Source: Elusimicrobiaceae bacterium | Lineage (GTDB): Bacteria; Elusimicrobiota; Elusimicrobia; Elusimicrobiales; Elusimicrobiaceae | Assembly (NCBI GenBank): GCA_017534965.1 | Contig: JAFXVA010000002.1 | Span: 1-56,120, forward strand | DNA: 56,120 bases | Reading direction: 5' to 3' | Shown here: positions 34,871-44,206 of the stretch, one piece after another | Numbering within the stretch: position 1 is the stretch's first letter | Layout of the letters: every line of letters starts with the position of its first letter | Position numbers and translations under genes: made by a program | The notes under the pieces: generated by a model | Databases searched by the model: none | What the model was told of the DNA's origin: nothing | Seen by the model: the letters and a program-made list of their open reading frames with translations, nothing else

Positions 34871-37420
34871 ATGAAAATACATTCCTTTAAAGTTACACCG
34901 AATTTACCGCAAAATATGAAGTTCTTGGAAGAACTTTCAAATAATATGTGGTTTGCCTGGAATTGGCCGGCAATTACTTTATTTTTAAGAATAGACGAAA
35001 AACTTTGGGAAGAATCCCAAAGAACACCGAAATGGCTTATGGCAAGCGTATCGCAAAAACGCTTGGAAGAATTAAGCAAAGATAAAGATTTTATTAATCA
35101 CTTAAATTTTGTAGAAAAATTATATCGCAATTATTTAAACAATAAAGATACCTGGTTTAATAAAAATAAAGGCGCAGGTAAAGAAAATTTCTTAACTGCT
35201 TATTTTTCTATGGAATATGGTATAGGCGAAGGTTTGCCCATTTATTCAGGCGGTCTTGGTATGCTTTCAGGCGACCATATTAAAAGCAGTAGCGACCTTG
35301 GCCTACCCTTAATCGGTGTTGGTTTATTTTACCAAAAAGGATATGTAAAACAAGTTTTAAATAAAGACGGCTGGCAAGGCGAAGCTTACCCGGAAAATGA
35401 CTGGGCCCACATGTCTGTTGAAGCTGTAAAAAATAAAGAAGGAAACAATTTAACGGTTGATATCCCCCTTGGCAGGGAAACCGTTAAAGCAATGGTTTGG
35501 CGTGTGCCTGTAGGAAGAACTTCGCTTTACTTGCTTGATACCAATTTACCGGAAAATGCCCCCGCCCACAGAACTATTACCGAACAACTTTACGGCGGTG
35601 ATAGAGAAAACAGAATTAAACAGGAAATTATTTTAGGTGTCGGTGGCGTAAAAGCTTTAAAAGCCATGGGCCTTAAACCTAGCGTTTATCATATTAACGA
35701 AGGGCACTCTGCTTTCTTACTTTGCCAACGCATAATTGATATTATGCAAGAAAAGAAAATCTCTTTTGAAGAAGCAAGAGAAATTGTTTGGGCAACTTCT
35801 GTATTTACAACCCATACCCCCGTTATCGCAGGTAATGAACATTTTGATTTTAATTTGGTTAAAAAATTCCTTGAACCTTATGTCGCACAACTTGGTATAG
35901 GGTGGGATGCCTTCCTTGATTTAGGTAAAGAAACGCCAAATGCTTCTATGTTTTGCATGACTGTTTTTGCTTTAAAACTATCTGCCTATTTAAACGGCGT
36001 TGCTAAATTACATGGCGTTGTTTCAAGAGAAATGTGGAAGAATATTTGGCCCGGTTTAAATGTAAATGAAGTGCCTATAACAAGCATCACAAACGGCGTT
36101 CATGTGCCAAGTTGGGTTAGCCACGAAGCAAGCGAGCTTTATAAAAAATATGTCTATGGTGGCAATAATGAAATGATAACTTTTGACCAAAATATGTTTA
36201 ATAAAGTTAAAGATATTCCTGATAATGAACTTTGGCAAACCCATACTATTAGAAAAGAAAAACTTATTAATCATATCAGAAACAGAGCTGTCGCCCAGGC
36301 AAAACGCTTATCTTCCAATATCAATTTGGCAAGAACAGCCGCAAATGTCTTAAAGCAAGATATTTTGACTATTGGCTTTGCAAGAAGATTTGCCACTTAT
36401 AAAAGAGCGACCTTGCTCTTTAAAGATTTAGACCGCCTTAGCAGAATTGTTAATGACCCACAAAGACCGGTGCAATTTGTCTTTGCCGGTAAAGCACACC
36501 CGGCAGATACAGCAGGTAAAGAATTTATTAAACAAATTTTTAATATTATGCTTGACCCACGCTTTAAAGGTAAAGTCGTTTTTGCAGAAGATTATAATAT
36601 GAACCTTGCCAGATATATGGTGCAAGGCGTGGATGTTTGGCTTAATAACCCTGTTCGCCCGATGGAAGCATCCGGCACAAGCGGTATGAAGGCCGCTTTA
36701 AACGGAGCCCTTGCTTTATCTATCTTAGATGGCTGGTGGGATGAAGTCGGTCCGTGTGATTTTAGTTGGTCTATTATCGGCGCACAAAGTTATAAAAATG
36801 ATGCCGAAAGAGATGAAGTCGAATCCCAAGCCCTTTATAATTTAATTGAGCAAGAAATTGTGCCCACTTATTACGACAGAGATAAAAACAATTTACCGAC
36901 AAAGTGGATAGAAAAAATGAAAACTTCTATTGCTACTATTGTTCCTTTCTTTAATACAAACCGCATGGTGCAAGAATATTATGACCGCTTTTATACAAAA
37001 GCCCATTATTACGGCAATATCTTAAATGAAAACGGCAATACTACAGCCCTTGCTAAATGGAGAAGAAATATTGATGCTAATTGGCCTAGAGTTTCTATTA
37101 CCGATACAACAGGCAATATAGACAGAAATATTCTTGTAGGCGAAACTTTAAAATTTAGTGCAAAAGTAACCCTTGGTGATTTAAAACCGGAAGATGTTGT
37201 TGTGCAATTCCAACTAGGTTTAAGAGGCCTTGGCGGTGCTTTTGAAAGTGTTAAAGATTGCGAGATGATTTGTAAAGGTAAACAAGGCGATGTTTATATC
37301 TACGAAATTGACTTAAAACCCGAGTTAAGCGGGCGCCAAGATTATGCTATGCGCGTAATACCTTTTAACAAGAATATCCCCCACGCATGGACACCTATCC
37401 ACATCCGCTGGGAAAATTAA
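34871..37420 (+). CDS. glgP: Alpha-glucan phosphorylase
   Basis: Releases glucose 1-phosphate from glycogen or maltodextrin using PLP. The length of 849 residues and the N-terminal WFAWNWPAITLF domain (DUF3417 type) place it in the Thermotoga-like phosphorylase group, not the E. coli GlgP/MalP group. The PLP Lys lies in GTSGMKAALNGAL, and the active-site loop GIGEGLPIYSGGLG is present. It has a leader with TATACT near 34822 and a GGAG Shine-Dalgarno. It is followed by a symmetric terminator shared with the next, convergent gene. Confidence 0.94.
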   Translation: MKIHSFKVTPNLPQNMKFLEELSNNMWFAWNWPAITLFLRIDEKLWEESQRTPKWLMASVSQKRLEELSKDKDFINHLNFVEKLYRNYLNNKDTWFNKNKGAGKENFLTAYFSMEYGIGEGLPIYSGGLGMLSGDHIKSSSDLGLPLIGVGLFYQKGYVKQVLNKDGWQGEAYPENDWAHMSVEAVKNKEGNNLTVDIPLGRETVKAMVWRVPVGRTSLYLLDTNLPENAPAHRTITEQLYGGDRENRIKQEIILGVGGVKALKAMGLKPSVYHINEGHSAFLLCQRIIDIMQEKKISFEEAREIVWATSVFTTHTPVIAGNEHFDFNLVKKFLEPYVAQLGIGWDAFLDLGKETPNASMFCMTVFALKLSAYLNGVAKLHGVVSREMWKNIWPGLNVNEVPITSITNGVHVPSWVSHEASELYKKYVYGGNNEMITFDQNMFNKVKDIPDNELWQTHTIRKEKLINHIRNRAVAQAKRLSSNINLARTAANVLKQDILTIGFARRFATYKRATLLFKDLDRLSRIVNDPQRPVQFVFAGKAHPADTAGKEFIKQIFNIMLDPRFKGKVVFAEDYNMNLARYMVQGVDVWLNNPVRPMEASGTSGMKAALNGALALSILDGWWDEVGPCDFSWSIIGAQSYKNDAERDEVESQALYNLIEQEIVPTYYDRDKNNLPTKWIEKMKTSIATIVPFFNTNRMVQEYYDRFYTKAHYYGNILNENGNTTALAKWRRNIDANWPRVSITDTTGNIDRNILVGETLKFSAKVTLGDLKPEDVVVQFQLGLRGLGGAFESVKDCEMICKGKQGDVYIYEIDLKPELSGRQDYAMRVIPFNKNIPHAWTPIHIRWEN

Positions 37421-37437
37421 ATTATATTCAACCATTT

Positions 37438-37470
37438 AAAAATCCCCAAGTTTTAAACTTGGGGATTTTT
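37438..37470. terminator. Bidirectional intrinsic terminator
   Basis: AAAAATCCCCAAG (37438-37450) pairs perfectly with CTTGGGGATTTTT (37458-37470) around a 7-base loop. Because both arms carry A/T runs outside, it can stop transcription of glgP and of the convergent secreted-protein gene. Confidence 0.93.
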
Positions 37471-37489
37471 ATTTTGAATCTTAAATATT

Positions 37490-38428
37490 TTATTTAGTAT
37501 AAGCATCCATAGAAATTAAAATATTCTGTGGATCTTTTACTTGAGCTGACTTAGGTAAATTGCCAAAGATAGAGTTAACTTCCAATACCATATCGGCAAT
37601 ACTTGCTGTCCCGTTTTCAGTAGTATATTGGCGATTAATAATACCGACAAAACTTTCAAAAAGTTTTTTATTTGAAGCTTTCAAATTTCTAAGATTCTTT
37701 TCAAAAGTTTCTAAAGAATTTTCTAAGTTTTGGCCCCAGAAACTTTCATTATCTGCTTTTGCACCATACATACCTATAACATCTTCAAAATTTTTTCTAA
37801 CACTTTGCACTATTTGGCTGTTTGCAGTTTCATTTTTTTGCAAATAATTTAACATCTTAATAGCATCTTGATAAGGCTCTGCATTTAAAGAGTTAATTAA
37901 GCCATCCTTATCTTTTATTGCTGAAGCTTGTGGCATATAACCGTTTACTTCATTTAAAAGGAAGGAAAGACTTACTGAGCCATAGCGAGTATTATATTTT
38001 GTATCAATAATATTCATTGTGGCATAAAAAGCCGCAGTATTTTTGCTTTTTAATGTTATTAAGGCAGGACTTAAATCTCTTTCAAAAGGAGTTATTAAAT
38101 TTTGGGCAACGAAATCAGATCTGCCCCCTTGATTAGCACGGGAAGCAATTTCCTTAATAGTAGAAAAAATACCCTCAATATCACCGGCAACAGCTGTATA
38201 TTGATGTTTAACTTTATTTAATTTCGCCCCAATCGGACCTAAACTATCAGCCAAGTCTTGCTGATTTTTTTCTTGACTTAAAACCTTACTTAAAGATTTT
38301 ACACTTTCCTTAGTGTTAACAATAATACTTTTTTCAAGACTTTCATTCTGAGCTCCTGCACAGAAAGCAGAGCCCGCTAAAGAAGCAACACAAATAAGAG
38401 ATACAAAAAGAATATTCCCTTTTTTCAT
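37490..38428 (-). CDS. Secreted protein with internal duplication, function unknown
   Basis: A 312-residue protein with a signal peptide (MKKGNILFVSLICVASLAG, cleavage near FCAGA). No family recognised. Two related units are visible: residues about 83-183 (FERDLSPALITLKSKN, YATMNIIDTKYNTRYGS, FLLNEVNGYMPQASAIKD) and about 203-309 (FEKNLRNLKASNKK, VGIINRQYTTENGTAS, MVLEVNSIFGNLPKSAQVKD). Each is helical, with a short strand-like turn, and ends in KDKDGLI or KDPQNIL. It has a very strong Shine-Dalgarno (GGGAGGGAAG), so it is probably made in quantity. It is free-standing, with its own terminator. Confidence 0.65.
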   Translation of the reverse strand: MKKGNILFVSLICVASLAGSAFCAGAQNESLEKSIIVNTKESVKSLSKVLSQEKNQQDLADSLGPIGAKLNKVKHQYTAVAGDIEGIFSTIKEIASRANQGGRSDFVAQNLITPFERDLSPALITLKSKNTAAFYATMNIIDTKYNTRYGSVSLSFLLNEVNGYMPQASAIKDKDGLINSLNAEPYQDAIKMLNYLQKNETANSQIVQSVRKNFEDVIGMYGAKADNESFWGQNLENSLETFEKNLRNLKASNKKLFESFVGIINRQYTTENGTASIADMVLEVNSIFGNLPKSAQVKDPQNILISMDAYTK

Positions 38429-38489
38429 AAATACTTCCCTCCCTTAATTTTATTATGCCAAAAAAAAGGCAAAATGACAAAGAGCAAAA

Positions 38490-38515
38490 GGCCTAAACGG
38501 AATATTTTTTAGGCC
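38490..38515 (-). terminator. Probable terminator after lpd
   Basis: The minus strand reads GGCCTAAA, a 10-base loop, TTTAGGCC, then TTTT. A second short palindrome, TAGGCCTAAAGGCCTA, lies at 38526-38541 between it and the lpd stop. The U-run is short, so termination may be partial. Confidence 0.5.
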
Positions 38516-38552
38516 CATAATATTATAGGCCTAAAGGCCTAGTATAAAAACC

Positions 38553-39881
38553 CTATTTTAACACTTCAGATAAAGTGGGATGGGCAAAAGTTATTTGTTC
38601 TAAATCAGCAAGAGTCATATTATTTTTTATGGCAAGAGCAATTATATGAATAAGTTCGCCTGCCTGCGCGCCCACAATTTGCGCACCGACAATTTTACCT
38701 GTTTGTTCTTCAGTAATAATCTGGCAAAAACCTTCGCTGTCACCTTGGGCTAAGGCGCGGCCGTTTGCCAGATAAAAACTCTTATGCACTTTGACAGGTA
38801 TTTTGACATTTTCTTTTAAAAGACCGATACTTGCGGCTTCCGGCCAGGTATATAAAACAGCAGGTATTAAATCATTATTATAAACTGCTTTGCCTGTTAA
38901 AATATGGCTTACAGCTGCACTTGCTTGTGCGCTTGCTGCGTGGGCAAGCAAAGTAAGTCCCGTAATATCGCCAACGGCATAAATATTATCTTTAAGTTGC
39001 ATTGTTTGAGTGTTTACTTTAACACCTTTTTTATCATAGTTAATGCCAAGTGCTTCAAGATTTAAATTAGACAAATCTGCAACGCGACCAAGGGCAAGTA
39101 AGACTTCTTCGGAGGTAATTTTTTCGCCATTTTCTAAAATTATAGTTTTTTCGCTATCGCTAATTTCTATATTTTGTGCGCCGATACCTGTTTTAATTTC
39201 AACACCGCGTTTTTCAAGCGCATTTGTAATTGCGCGGCTGATATCCTGGCCCATAGCAAGCGCGATATTTGGCAATTTTTCCACTAAAACAACTTTTACG
39301 CCAAGAGCATTAAAGAAGCAGGCAAACTCACAGCCGATAGCGCCGCCACCAAGAATAGTTATAGATTTTGGCAGTTTTTCTAAGTTAAAAATATTGCTAT
39401 TATCTAAAAGTTTATCTTTAAATTTTTCAAAAGCAGGCGGATAAAAGGCCTTTGTTCCGCAAGCAATAATAAGAGCATCAAAAGTTATTTCTTCATTGTT
39501 AACTAAAATTGTTTTAGAATCTTTTATTTTAGCAGTGCCTTTAATTATATTTACTTTTGCGCTTTTATATAAAAAATCAAGCCCGCGTTTAAGGCGCATA
39601 ATAACGGACTGGCGGCGTTGTTGTATTTTGGAAAAATCATAGGAAGATGCTAAAGAAGAAAGATCTTCTTCTTTAGTGCTATATTTGGCAATTTCTTTTA
39701 AAGAAGCAAACTCGTGCGCGCTTGATAGCCAAGTTTTAGAGGGAATACAACCGCAGTTTAAGCAAACACCTCCAATCTCGCCTTGTTCTATTAAACTAAC
39801 TTTTGCACCAAGTTTTGCTGCCTTTAAAGCTGCTTCTTGCCCGGCTGGTCCGGCACCTATAATTACTATATGTTTTTCCAT
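38553..39881 (-). CDS. lpdA: Dihydrolipoamide dehydrogenase (E3) or close relative
   Basis: A 442-residue flavoprotein disulfide reductase. FAD loop IIGAGPAGQEAA is at the N-terminus. The redox-active disulfide is in GGVCLNCGCIPSK (residues 37-49), a NAD-binding GGGAIGCEFA lies in the middle, and the second FAD segment is NIYAVGDITG. The C-terminal catalytic His-Glu pair is in FAHPTLSEVL. The disulfide motif GGVCLNxGCIPSK is the lipoamide type and not the mercuric or glutathione type. No E1 or E2 gene is nearby, so it may serve a glycine-cleavage or 2-oxoacid complex elsewhere. It is divergent from radC. Confidence 0.88.
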   Translation of the reverse strand: MEKHIVIIGAGPAGQEAALKAAKLGAKVSLIEQGEIGGVCLNCGCIPSKTWLSSAHEFASLKEIAKYSTKEEDLSSLASSYDFSKIQQRRQSVIMRLKRGLDFLYKSAKVNIIKGTAKIKDSKTILVNNEEITFDALIIACGTKAFYPPAFEKFKDKLLDNSNIFNLEKLPKSITILGGGAIGCEFACFFNALGVKVVLVEKLPNIALAMGQDISRAITNALEKRGVEIKTGIGAQNIEISDSEKTIILENGEKITSEEVLLALGRVADLSNLNLEALGINYDKKGVKVNTQTMQLKDNIYAVGDITGLTLLAHAASAQASAAVSHILTGKAVYNNDLIPAVLYTWPEAASIGLLKENVKIPVKVHKSFYLANGRALAQGDSEGFCQIITEEQTGKIVGAQIVGAQAGELIHIIALAIKNNMTLADLEQITFAHPTLSEVLK

Positions 39882-39920
39882 TTTTTCTTAACCACCTTTT
39901 TTAATGCCTTAATAAAAGTA

Positions 39921-39926
39921 TATAAT
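39921..39926 (+). promoter_or_regulatory. -10 box of radC, leaderless
   Basis: TATAAT ends six bases before the radC ATG at 39933, and no Shine-Dalgarno is present. TTTTTA at 17 bases is a weak -35. The spacing places the transcript start at the ATG. Confidence 0.6.
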
Positions 39927-39932
39927 ATTTAT

Positions 39933-40631
39933 ATGAGTCAAAAACCTTCTTTCTTCGGACATAGAGAACGCTTGCGCAAAAAATTTTTAAACAGCGGTAT
40001 TAACTCTTTTTTGCCACATGAAATTTTAGAATTAATTTTAACTTACTCAATACCAAGAAAAGATACCAAAACTTTAGCTTGGGCTTTGATTAAAAAATTT
40101 GGCTCTTTAAGTGATGTCCTTGATGCAAAAGAAGAAGATTTAAAACAAGTTAAAGGTATTGGCCCTTCAACAATAGTTTTGCTAAAGTTAATGCGTTCAG
40201 TAATGCGTAATTATTCTTTAGAGAAAATTAAAGATAGAAAAGAAATTTCTACTCCGGAAAATTTACTTAATTTTTGTAAGGCCTCCCTGCAAGGTCAAAA
40301 AGAAGAAGCCTTTGAAGTTATTTTTCTTACCATTAGAAATACCGTTATCGCCGTTGAAAGACTTTGCCAGGGAACACTTGATAAAGCCCTTATATCGCCA
40401 AGAAAAATTTTAGAAAAAGCTTTTAGTTATAATGCTGCCGGTTTGATTTTTATACATAATCACCCATCCGGCGAACCGGGCCCTTCAGAAGAAGATAAAA
40501 ACTTAACCGAAACTTTAACCCGTATCACCAACTCTTTAGGTATTATGGTTTTAGATCATATTATTGTAGGGCGCGGAAAAGTCTTTAATATGAAAGCAAA
40601 TGCTTATATTTCCAGCGAGGAAGATAAATGA
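39933..40631 (+). CDS. radC: RadC-family JAB1/MPN metalloprotein
   Basis: A 232-residue protein. The N-terminal helix-hairpin-helix (residues 45-85, KQVKGIGPSTIVLLK) is followed by the JAB/MPN metal site HNHPSGEPGPSEED. Despite the name, RadC's role in DNA repair is doubtful; members are often induced with competence genes. The start at 39933 is chosen over an upstream ATG because it gives the family's N-terminus (RERLRKKFL) and sits six bases after TATAAT. It overlaps the next gene by ATGA (40628-40631). Confidence 0.92.
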   Translation: MSQKPSFFGHRERLRKKFLNSGINSFLPHEILELILTYSIPRKDTKTLAWALIKKFGSLSDVLDAKEEDLKQVKGIGPSTIVLLKLMRSVMRNYSLEKIKDRKEISTPENLLNFCKASLQGQKEEAFEVIFLTIRNTVIAVERLCQGTLDKALISPRKILEKAFSYNAAGLIFIHNHPSGEPGPSEEDKNLTETLTRITNSLGIMVLDHIIVGRGKVFNMKANAYISSEEDK

Positions 40632-41911
40632 CAACTCTTTTAAAACAAGTTTTAAAACACCAAGTTTACCCCGCTATGGGTTGCACGGAGCCGGTATCAA
40701 CGGCTTTATGCGCCGCTAAAGCAGCAAGTATGGTTAAAGGTAAAATTATAAAAGCAACTATTTTTGTAGATAATGCCACCTATAAAAATGGCCTTGCCGT
40801 GCGCCTGCCTAATACAAAAAAAGAAAGAGGAAATCTGCTTGCCTCAGCCCTTGGCTTAATTATAAAAAAACCCGAACTTGATATGGAAATTTTAAAAGAG
40901 GTTAATAATAAAAATTTAAAGCAGGCAAAAGAACTTATTAAAAATAAAGTTGTTGAACTTAAAATAAAAAATAAAAAAAGTTTTTATATTGAAACAAATA
41001 TCTTTACGGATAAAAAAGAAAAAGCAACCGCTATAATTTGCACGCACCATACAAATTTTACTTATCTTTCTTTAAACGGAAAAATCTTGAAAAATGAAAA
41101 AACACAAAATAATAAAAATTGTTCCTTTAATAATTTGCTAAAGAAAGCCACCTTAAAAACTTTAATAAAGGAAGCCCAAAACGCAGACAGCAAAGATTTA
41201 AAATATATCAAAAAAGGTATTTTAATGAATTTAAAAATATCTAAAGAAGGCAAAAAATTAAAAAAAGTGGGTTATTATTTGCAAAATCTTGTAGATAGAA
41301 AAATCTTAAGTAAAAATTTGGTAAATAATACTAAAATACTTTGTGCTTTTGCCGCTGATGCCCGTATGGACGGCATACCTTTGCCCGTTATGAGTAGCGG
41401 CGAAAGCGGCAATCAGGGTATTGTTGCCATACTTGCGCCTTATAATGTGGGTAAAGCCCTAAAAATAAAAGAAGAAATTATTTTAAAAAGTATTGCCTTA
41501 TCTCATTTGCTTAATGCTTATGTTAAAACTTGGACGGGCGAACTTGCGCCAATTTGCGGTTGTGCTATTGCAGCCGGTGTAGGGGCGGCCGCTGCCCTTG
41601 TTTATCAGCAAAAAGGTGCTGATGTAAATAAAATAACTTTGGCTATAAATAATATTATCAGCGATATCGGCGGTATGCTTTGCGACGGAGCAAAAAGCGG
41701 TTGCGCCTTAAAAGTGGTAAGTTCGGTTGATAGCGCATTAAGAGCCGCCTTTATGGCAATTAATAATTATGGGATCAGCAATATTGAGGGCTTTGTCGGT
41801 AAAAATGCTCAAGCAACTATACAAAATTTAAGTAAAATTTCTGCTATTGGTATGCTAAAAGTAGATAGCACTATTTTAGGTATTATGGAAGAAAAAACCA
41901 AATGCAAATAA
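40628..41911 (+). CDS. CyuA/UPF0597-type protein, probable L-cysteine desulfidase
   Basis: A 427-residue member of the family related to the L-serine dehydratase alpha domain. It begins near GCTEPVSTALCAAKAAS. Further conserved Cys-containing stretches are ICGCAIAAGVGAA and MLCDGAKSGCALK, which together fit a labile iron-sulfur cluster. Related enzymes release sulfide, ammonia and pyruvate from cysteine. The middle (residues 110-230) is Lys-rich and more divergent. The length is normal. It is coupled to radC by an ATGA overlap, and overlaps the methyltransferase gene by 10 bases. The substrate is not settled by sequence. Confidence 0.82.
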   Translation: MTTLLKQVLKHQVYPAMGCTEPVSTALCAAKAASMVKGKIIKATIFVDNATYKNGLAVRLPNTKKERGNLLASALGLIIKKPELDMEILKEVNNKNLKQAKELIKNKVVELKIKNKKSFYIETNIFTDKKEKATAIICTHHTNFTYLSLNGKILKNEKTQNNKNCSFNNLLKKATLKTLIKEAQNADSKDLKYIKKGILMNLKISKEGKKLKKVGYYLQNLVDRKILSKNLVNNTKILCAFAADARMDGIPLPVMSSGESGNQGIVAILAPYNVGKALKIKEEIILKSIALSHLLNAYVKTWTGELAPICGCAIAAGVGAAAALVYQQKGADVNKITLAINNIISDIGGMLCDGAKSGCALKVVSSVDSALRAAFMAINNYGISNIEGFVGKNAQATIQNLSKISAIGMLKVDSTILGIMEEKTKCK

Positions 41912-42600
41912 GTTTTATTTTAGTTAAACCAAGAAATCCGCAAAATATCGGCGCGGCAGCACGCGCGATGGGTAATTTCGGCTTTGAAGATTTGCGCTTA
42001 ATAAACCCCTGGGCCCCGACTTGGCAAGAAGCCAAAAGTGCCGTCGGCGCAAGCCCGATTTTAAAAAAAGCAAAAGTTTTTGACTCCATTGAAGAAGCCG
42101 CAAAAGATGCCAATATTTTAATTGCTACGACCGCTTTAAAAAACAGAAAGCCCTTTCAGCAAATTTTAACTTTAAATAAAATTGATTCTTTTTTAAAAGA
42201 AAATAAAGATAAAAAAATTGCTATTTTGTTTGGTAGTGAAAAAACCGGTTTAAGTGCCGAAGATATTGATAAAGCAGATTATATTTTAAATATACCGACT
42301 TCGGCAAAGGTGCCTTCTATAAACTTGGCGCAGGCAGTTATTTTATGTTGCTGGGAATTTTCTAAATATAATTTAAAAACACCGCGCACAAATATCAAAA
42401 AATCTGCCACAATTAAGGAAAAAGAAATTGCTTTAAACAATCTTTCTTTACTCCTAGATAAACTTGACCTTCCGCCTATTTTAAACAAAAGAATTTGCAC
42501 GCAAAAAATACAAAAAATAAGTGCAGCAAAAAACTTTACTAAAGAAGATATTTTCTTTATAAATTCTATCGTCCAAAAGATAATAAAGAAATTAGATTAA
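41902..42600 (+). CDS. TrmJ-like SPOUT RNA methyltransferase
   Basis: A 232-residue SAM-dependent 2'-O-methyltransferase of the SpoU/TrmH class. The family blocks are LVKPRNPQNIGAAARAMGNFG at the start, LFGSEKTGLSAEDI in the middle and IPTSAKVPSINLAQAV near residue 135, which forms the trefoil knot. The C-terminal helical tail and the length resemble TrmJ, which modifies residue 32 of tRNA. The exact RNA target is not shown. Its TAA and the stop of the convergent pfkB-family gene overlap in the palindrome TTAA at 42597-42600. Confidence 0.87.
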   Translation: MQISFILVKPRNPQNIGAAARAMGNFGFEDLRLINPWAPTWQEAKSAVGASPILKKAKVFDSIEEAAKDANILIATTALKNRKPFQQILTLNKIDSFLKENKDKKIAILFGSEKTGLSAEDIDKADYILNIPTSAKVPSINLAQAVILCCWEFSKYNLKTPRTNIKKSATIKEKEIALNNLSLLLDKLDLPPILNKRICTQKIQKISAAKNFTKEDIFFINSIVQKIIKKLD

Positions 42601-43508
42601 ATCTTAGAAGCGTTTAGATATTCTTTTAGGCGTTTATCAATTTTTGTTTTATCAACGCTGGCAAGTTTTGAAACACTAAAACTTTCTATCGCAAAAGAAG
42701 CCATAACAGAACCCATAGCAAGAGCGCGTTTAATATTTTTTAAACTATGCCAATTTTTAACAGAAGCAAGATACCCGACAAAACCACCGCCAAAACTATC
42801 GCCTGCGCCTGTGGTATCTTTTGGATATTCCACTAAATAAGGCGGAATTTGGCAAAGGCAATCTTTGCTAACTAAAAGTGCGCCGTGGGGCCCAAGTTTA
42901 ATAACAGCAATTTGCGGACCCATTTTTAAAATTTTACGCCCGGCTTCAATAAGATTATAAGAACCGGTAAGTTGACGGGCTTCGGCCTCATTTACAAAAA
43001 GTATATGCACTTTTTTTAACAATTTTAAAAGTTCCGGCTTATTATTGTTAATCCACAAATTCATTGTATCGCAAGCAATAAGGCGCGGACCTTTTAATTG
43101 TTTTAAAACTTCAAGTTGTAAAGAAGGGGCAATATTTGCAAGAAAAACAACTTTTGTATCTCTATCTTGCTCTTTTATTTTAGGGCAAAAATCCGAAAAA
43201 ACATTTAGTTTTGTTGATAAAGTTGTGGCATTTTTAAAATCTTTATCGTAAGTAGCACTCCAAGTAAAAGTTTTGCCTTCTTTAATTTCTAAAGATTCTA
43301 AATTGATACCACGCTTTTTAAAAATATCAATATGTTTCTTGGAAAAATCTTTCCCTACGATAGCAACCAATTTTGTTGGAGCAAAAAAGCTGGCCGAAAT
43401 AGAAGAATAACTGGCCGAGCCACCCAAAACATTTTTGGCACTTGCTTTGTGTGTTTTAATGCTATCAAACGCAATAGAACCAACTATTAAAACGCTATTT
43501 TTTGCCAT
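42597..43508 (-). CDS. PfkB-family sugar or nucleoside kinase
   Basis: A 303-residue kinase of the ribokinase fold. The first PfkB signature is in the GGSASYSSISASFFAPTKL region near residue 29. The second is DTTGAGDSFGGGF near residue 235, which carries the catalytic Asp and the anion hole. The substrate is open: adenosine-kinase-like and ribokinase-like members look similar at this level, and the pattern VNEAEARQLTG is shared by both. It is the last gene of the addB run, 2 bases after the PpiD-like gene, and there is no terminator before the convergent methyltransferase gene. Confidence 0.85.
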   Translation of the reverse strand: MAKNSVLIVGSIAFDSIKTHKASAKNVLGGSASYSSISASFFAPTKLVAIVGKDFSKKHIDIFKKRGINLESLEIKEGKTFTWSATYDKDFKNATTLSTKLNVFSDFCPKIKEQDRDTKVVFLANIAPSLQLEVLKQLKGPRLIACDTMNLWINNNKPELLKLLKKVHILFVNEAEARQLTGSYNLIEAGRKILKMGPQIAVIKLGPHGALLVSKDCLCQIPPYLVEYPKDTTGAGDSFGGGFVGYLASVKNWHSLKNIKRALAMGSVMASFAIESFSVSKLASVDKTKIDKRLKEYLNASKI

Positions 43509-43510
43509 TT

Positions 43511-44206
43511 TTAATCTTGTTGTTCGCCCTGATAATTGGGAGCAAGTTTAGTAAAAGTTATTTGATGGCTTTGATTAAAACTATGAGAAAAATTATTTGC
43601 CAAGGTTTGTGCTTTTAAAAGCATAAACTGAGCTTTTTCTGCGGTTTTATCTTTAAAAATAGTATTTTGTATAAACTCTTCTTCCTGAGGAGAAGTTTTT
43701 GCCGTAAGAATTAAAATCTTCTGAAAGTTTTCTGCAAGTTTATCATTTTTTATATTTTGCTCAAATTCTTCCGGATTCATACCAAGGCGGTTTCTGATAA
43801 TCCACAAATAATTATCTTTATTAAAAACACCTGAAAGATTAAAAAGCGGGCTGTTTTTAATAGAATAAGCAATTTCCATATCACTTACGCCAAGGCCAAG
43901 TTCACTTGCTGCTTGTTTAAAAACAGATTTGGAAATTAAATCTTGTAAAACAACTTGTTTTAATTGTTCACGCACGAGCTCATCTTGTTCCTCTGTTTCT
44001 TGGGCTTCCATAACTTGATAGGCATTTTTTAATTCGCGGTCATAGTCAATATACTTAATAGCATCTTTGCCGACTTTTGCAACAGGAGCATTAGGCCCGT
44101 AAAGTTCGTTTGCGGCCCCAACTCCGACATAACCTAAACCGCCTAAAAAACAAACAATGATGAAAATTAAAATAGCAACTTTAAATCTCGTGAAAAATGA
44201 AATCAT
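43511..44206 (-). CDS. PpiD/SurA-N-like membrane protein without a PPIase domain
   Basis: A 231-residue protein with one N-terminal membrane helix (residues 10-29) and a SurA-N-type chaperone region (residues about 40-185: VAKVGKDAIKYIDYDRELKNA, then LKQVVLQDLISKSVFKQAASELGLGVS). The parvulin or FKBP isomerase domain of full PpiD or SurA is missing, and the protein ends soon after the helical region. It may be a holding chaperone of the inner-membrane face. It overlaps the bactofilin gene by ATGA at 44203-44206. Confidence 0.78.
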   Translation of the reverse strand: MISFFTRFKVAILIFIIVCFLGGLGYVGVGAANELYGPNAPVAKVGKDAIKYIDYDRELKNAYQVMEAQETEEQDELVREQLKQVVLQDLISKSVFKQAASELGLGVSDMEIAYSIKNSPLFNLSGVFNKDNYLWIIRNRLGMNPEEFEQNIKNDKLAENFQKILILTAKTSPQEEEFIQNTIFKDKTAEKAQFMLLKAQTLANNFSHSFNQSHQITFTKLAPNYQGEQQD

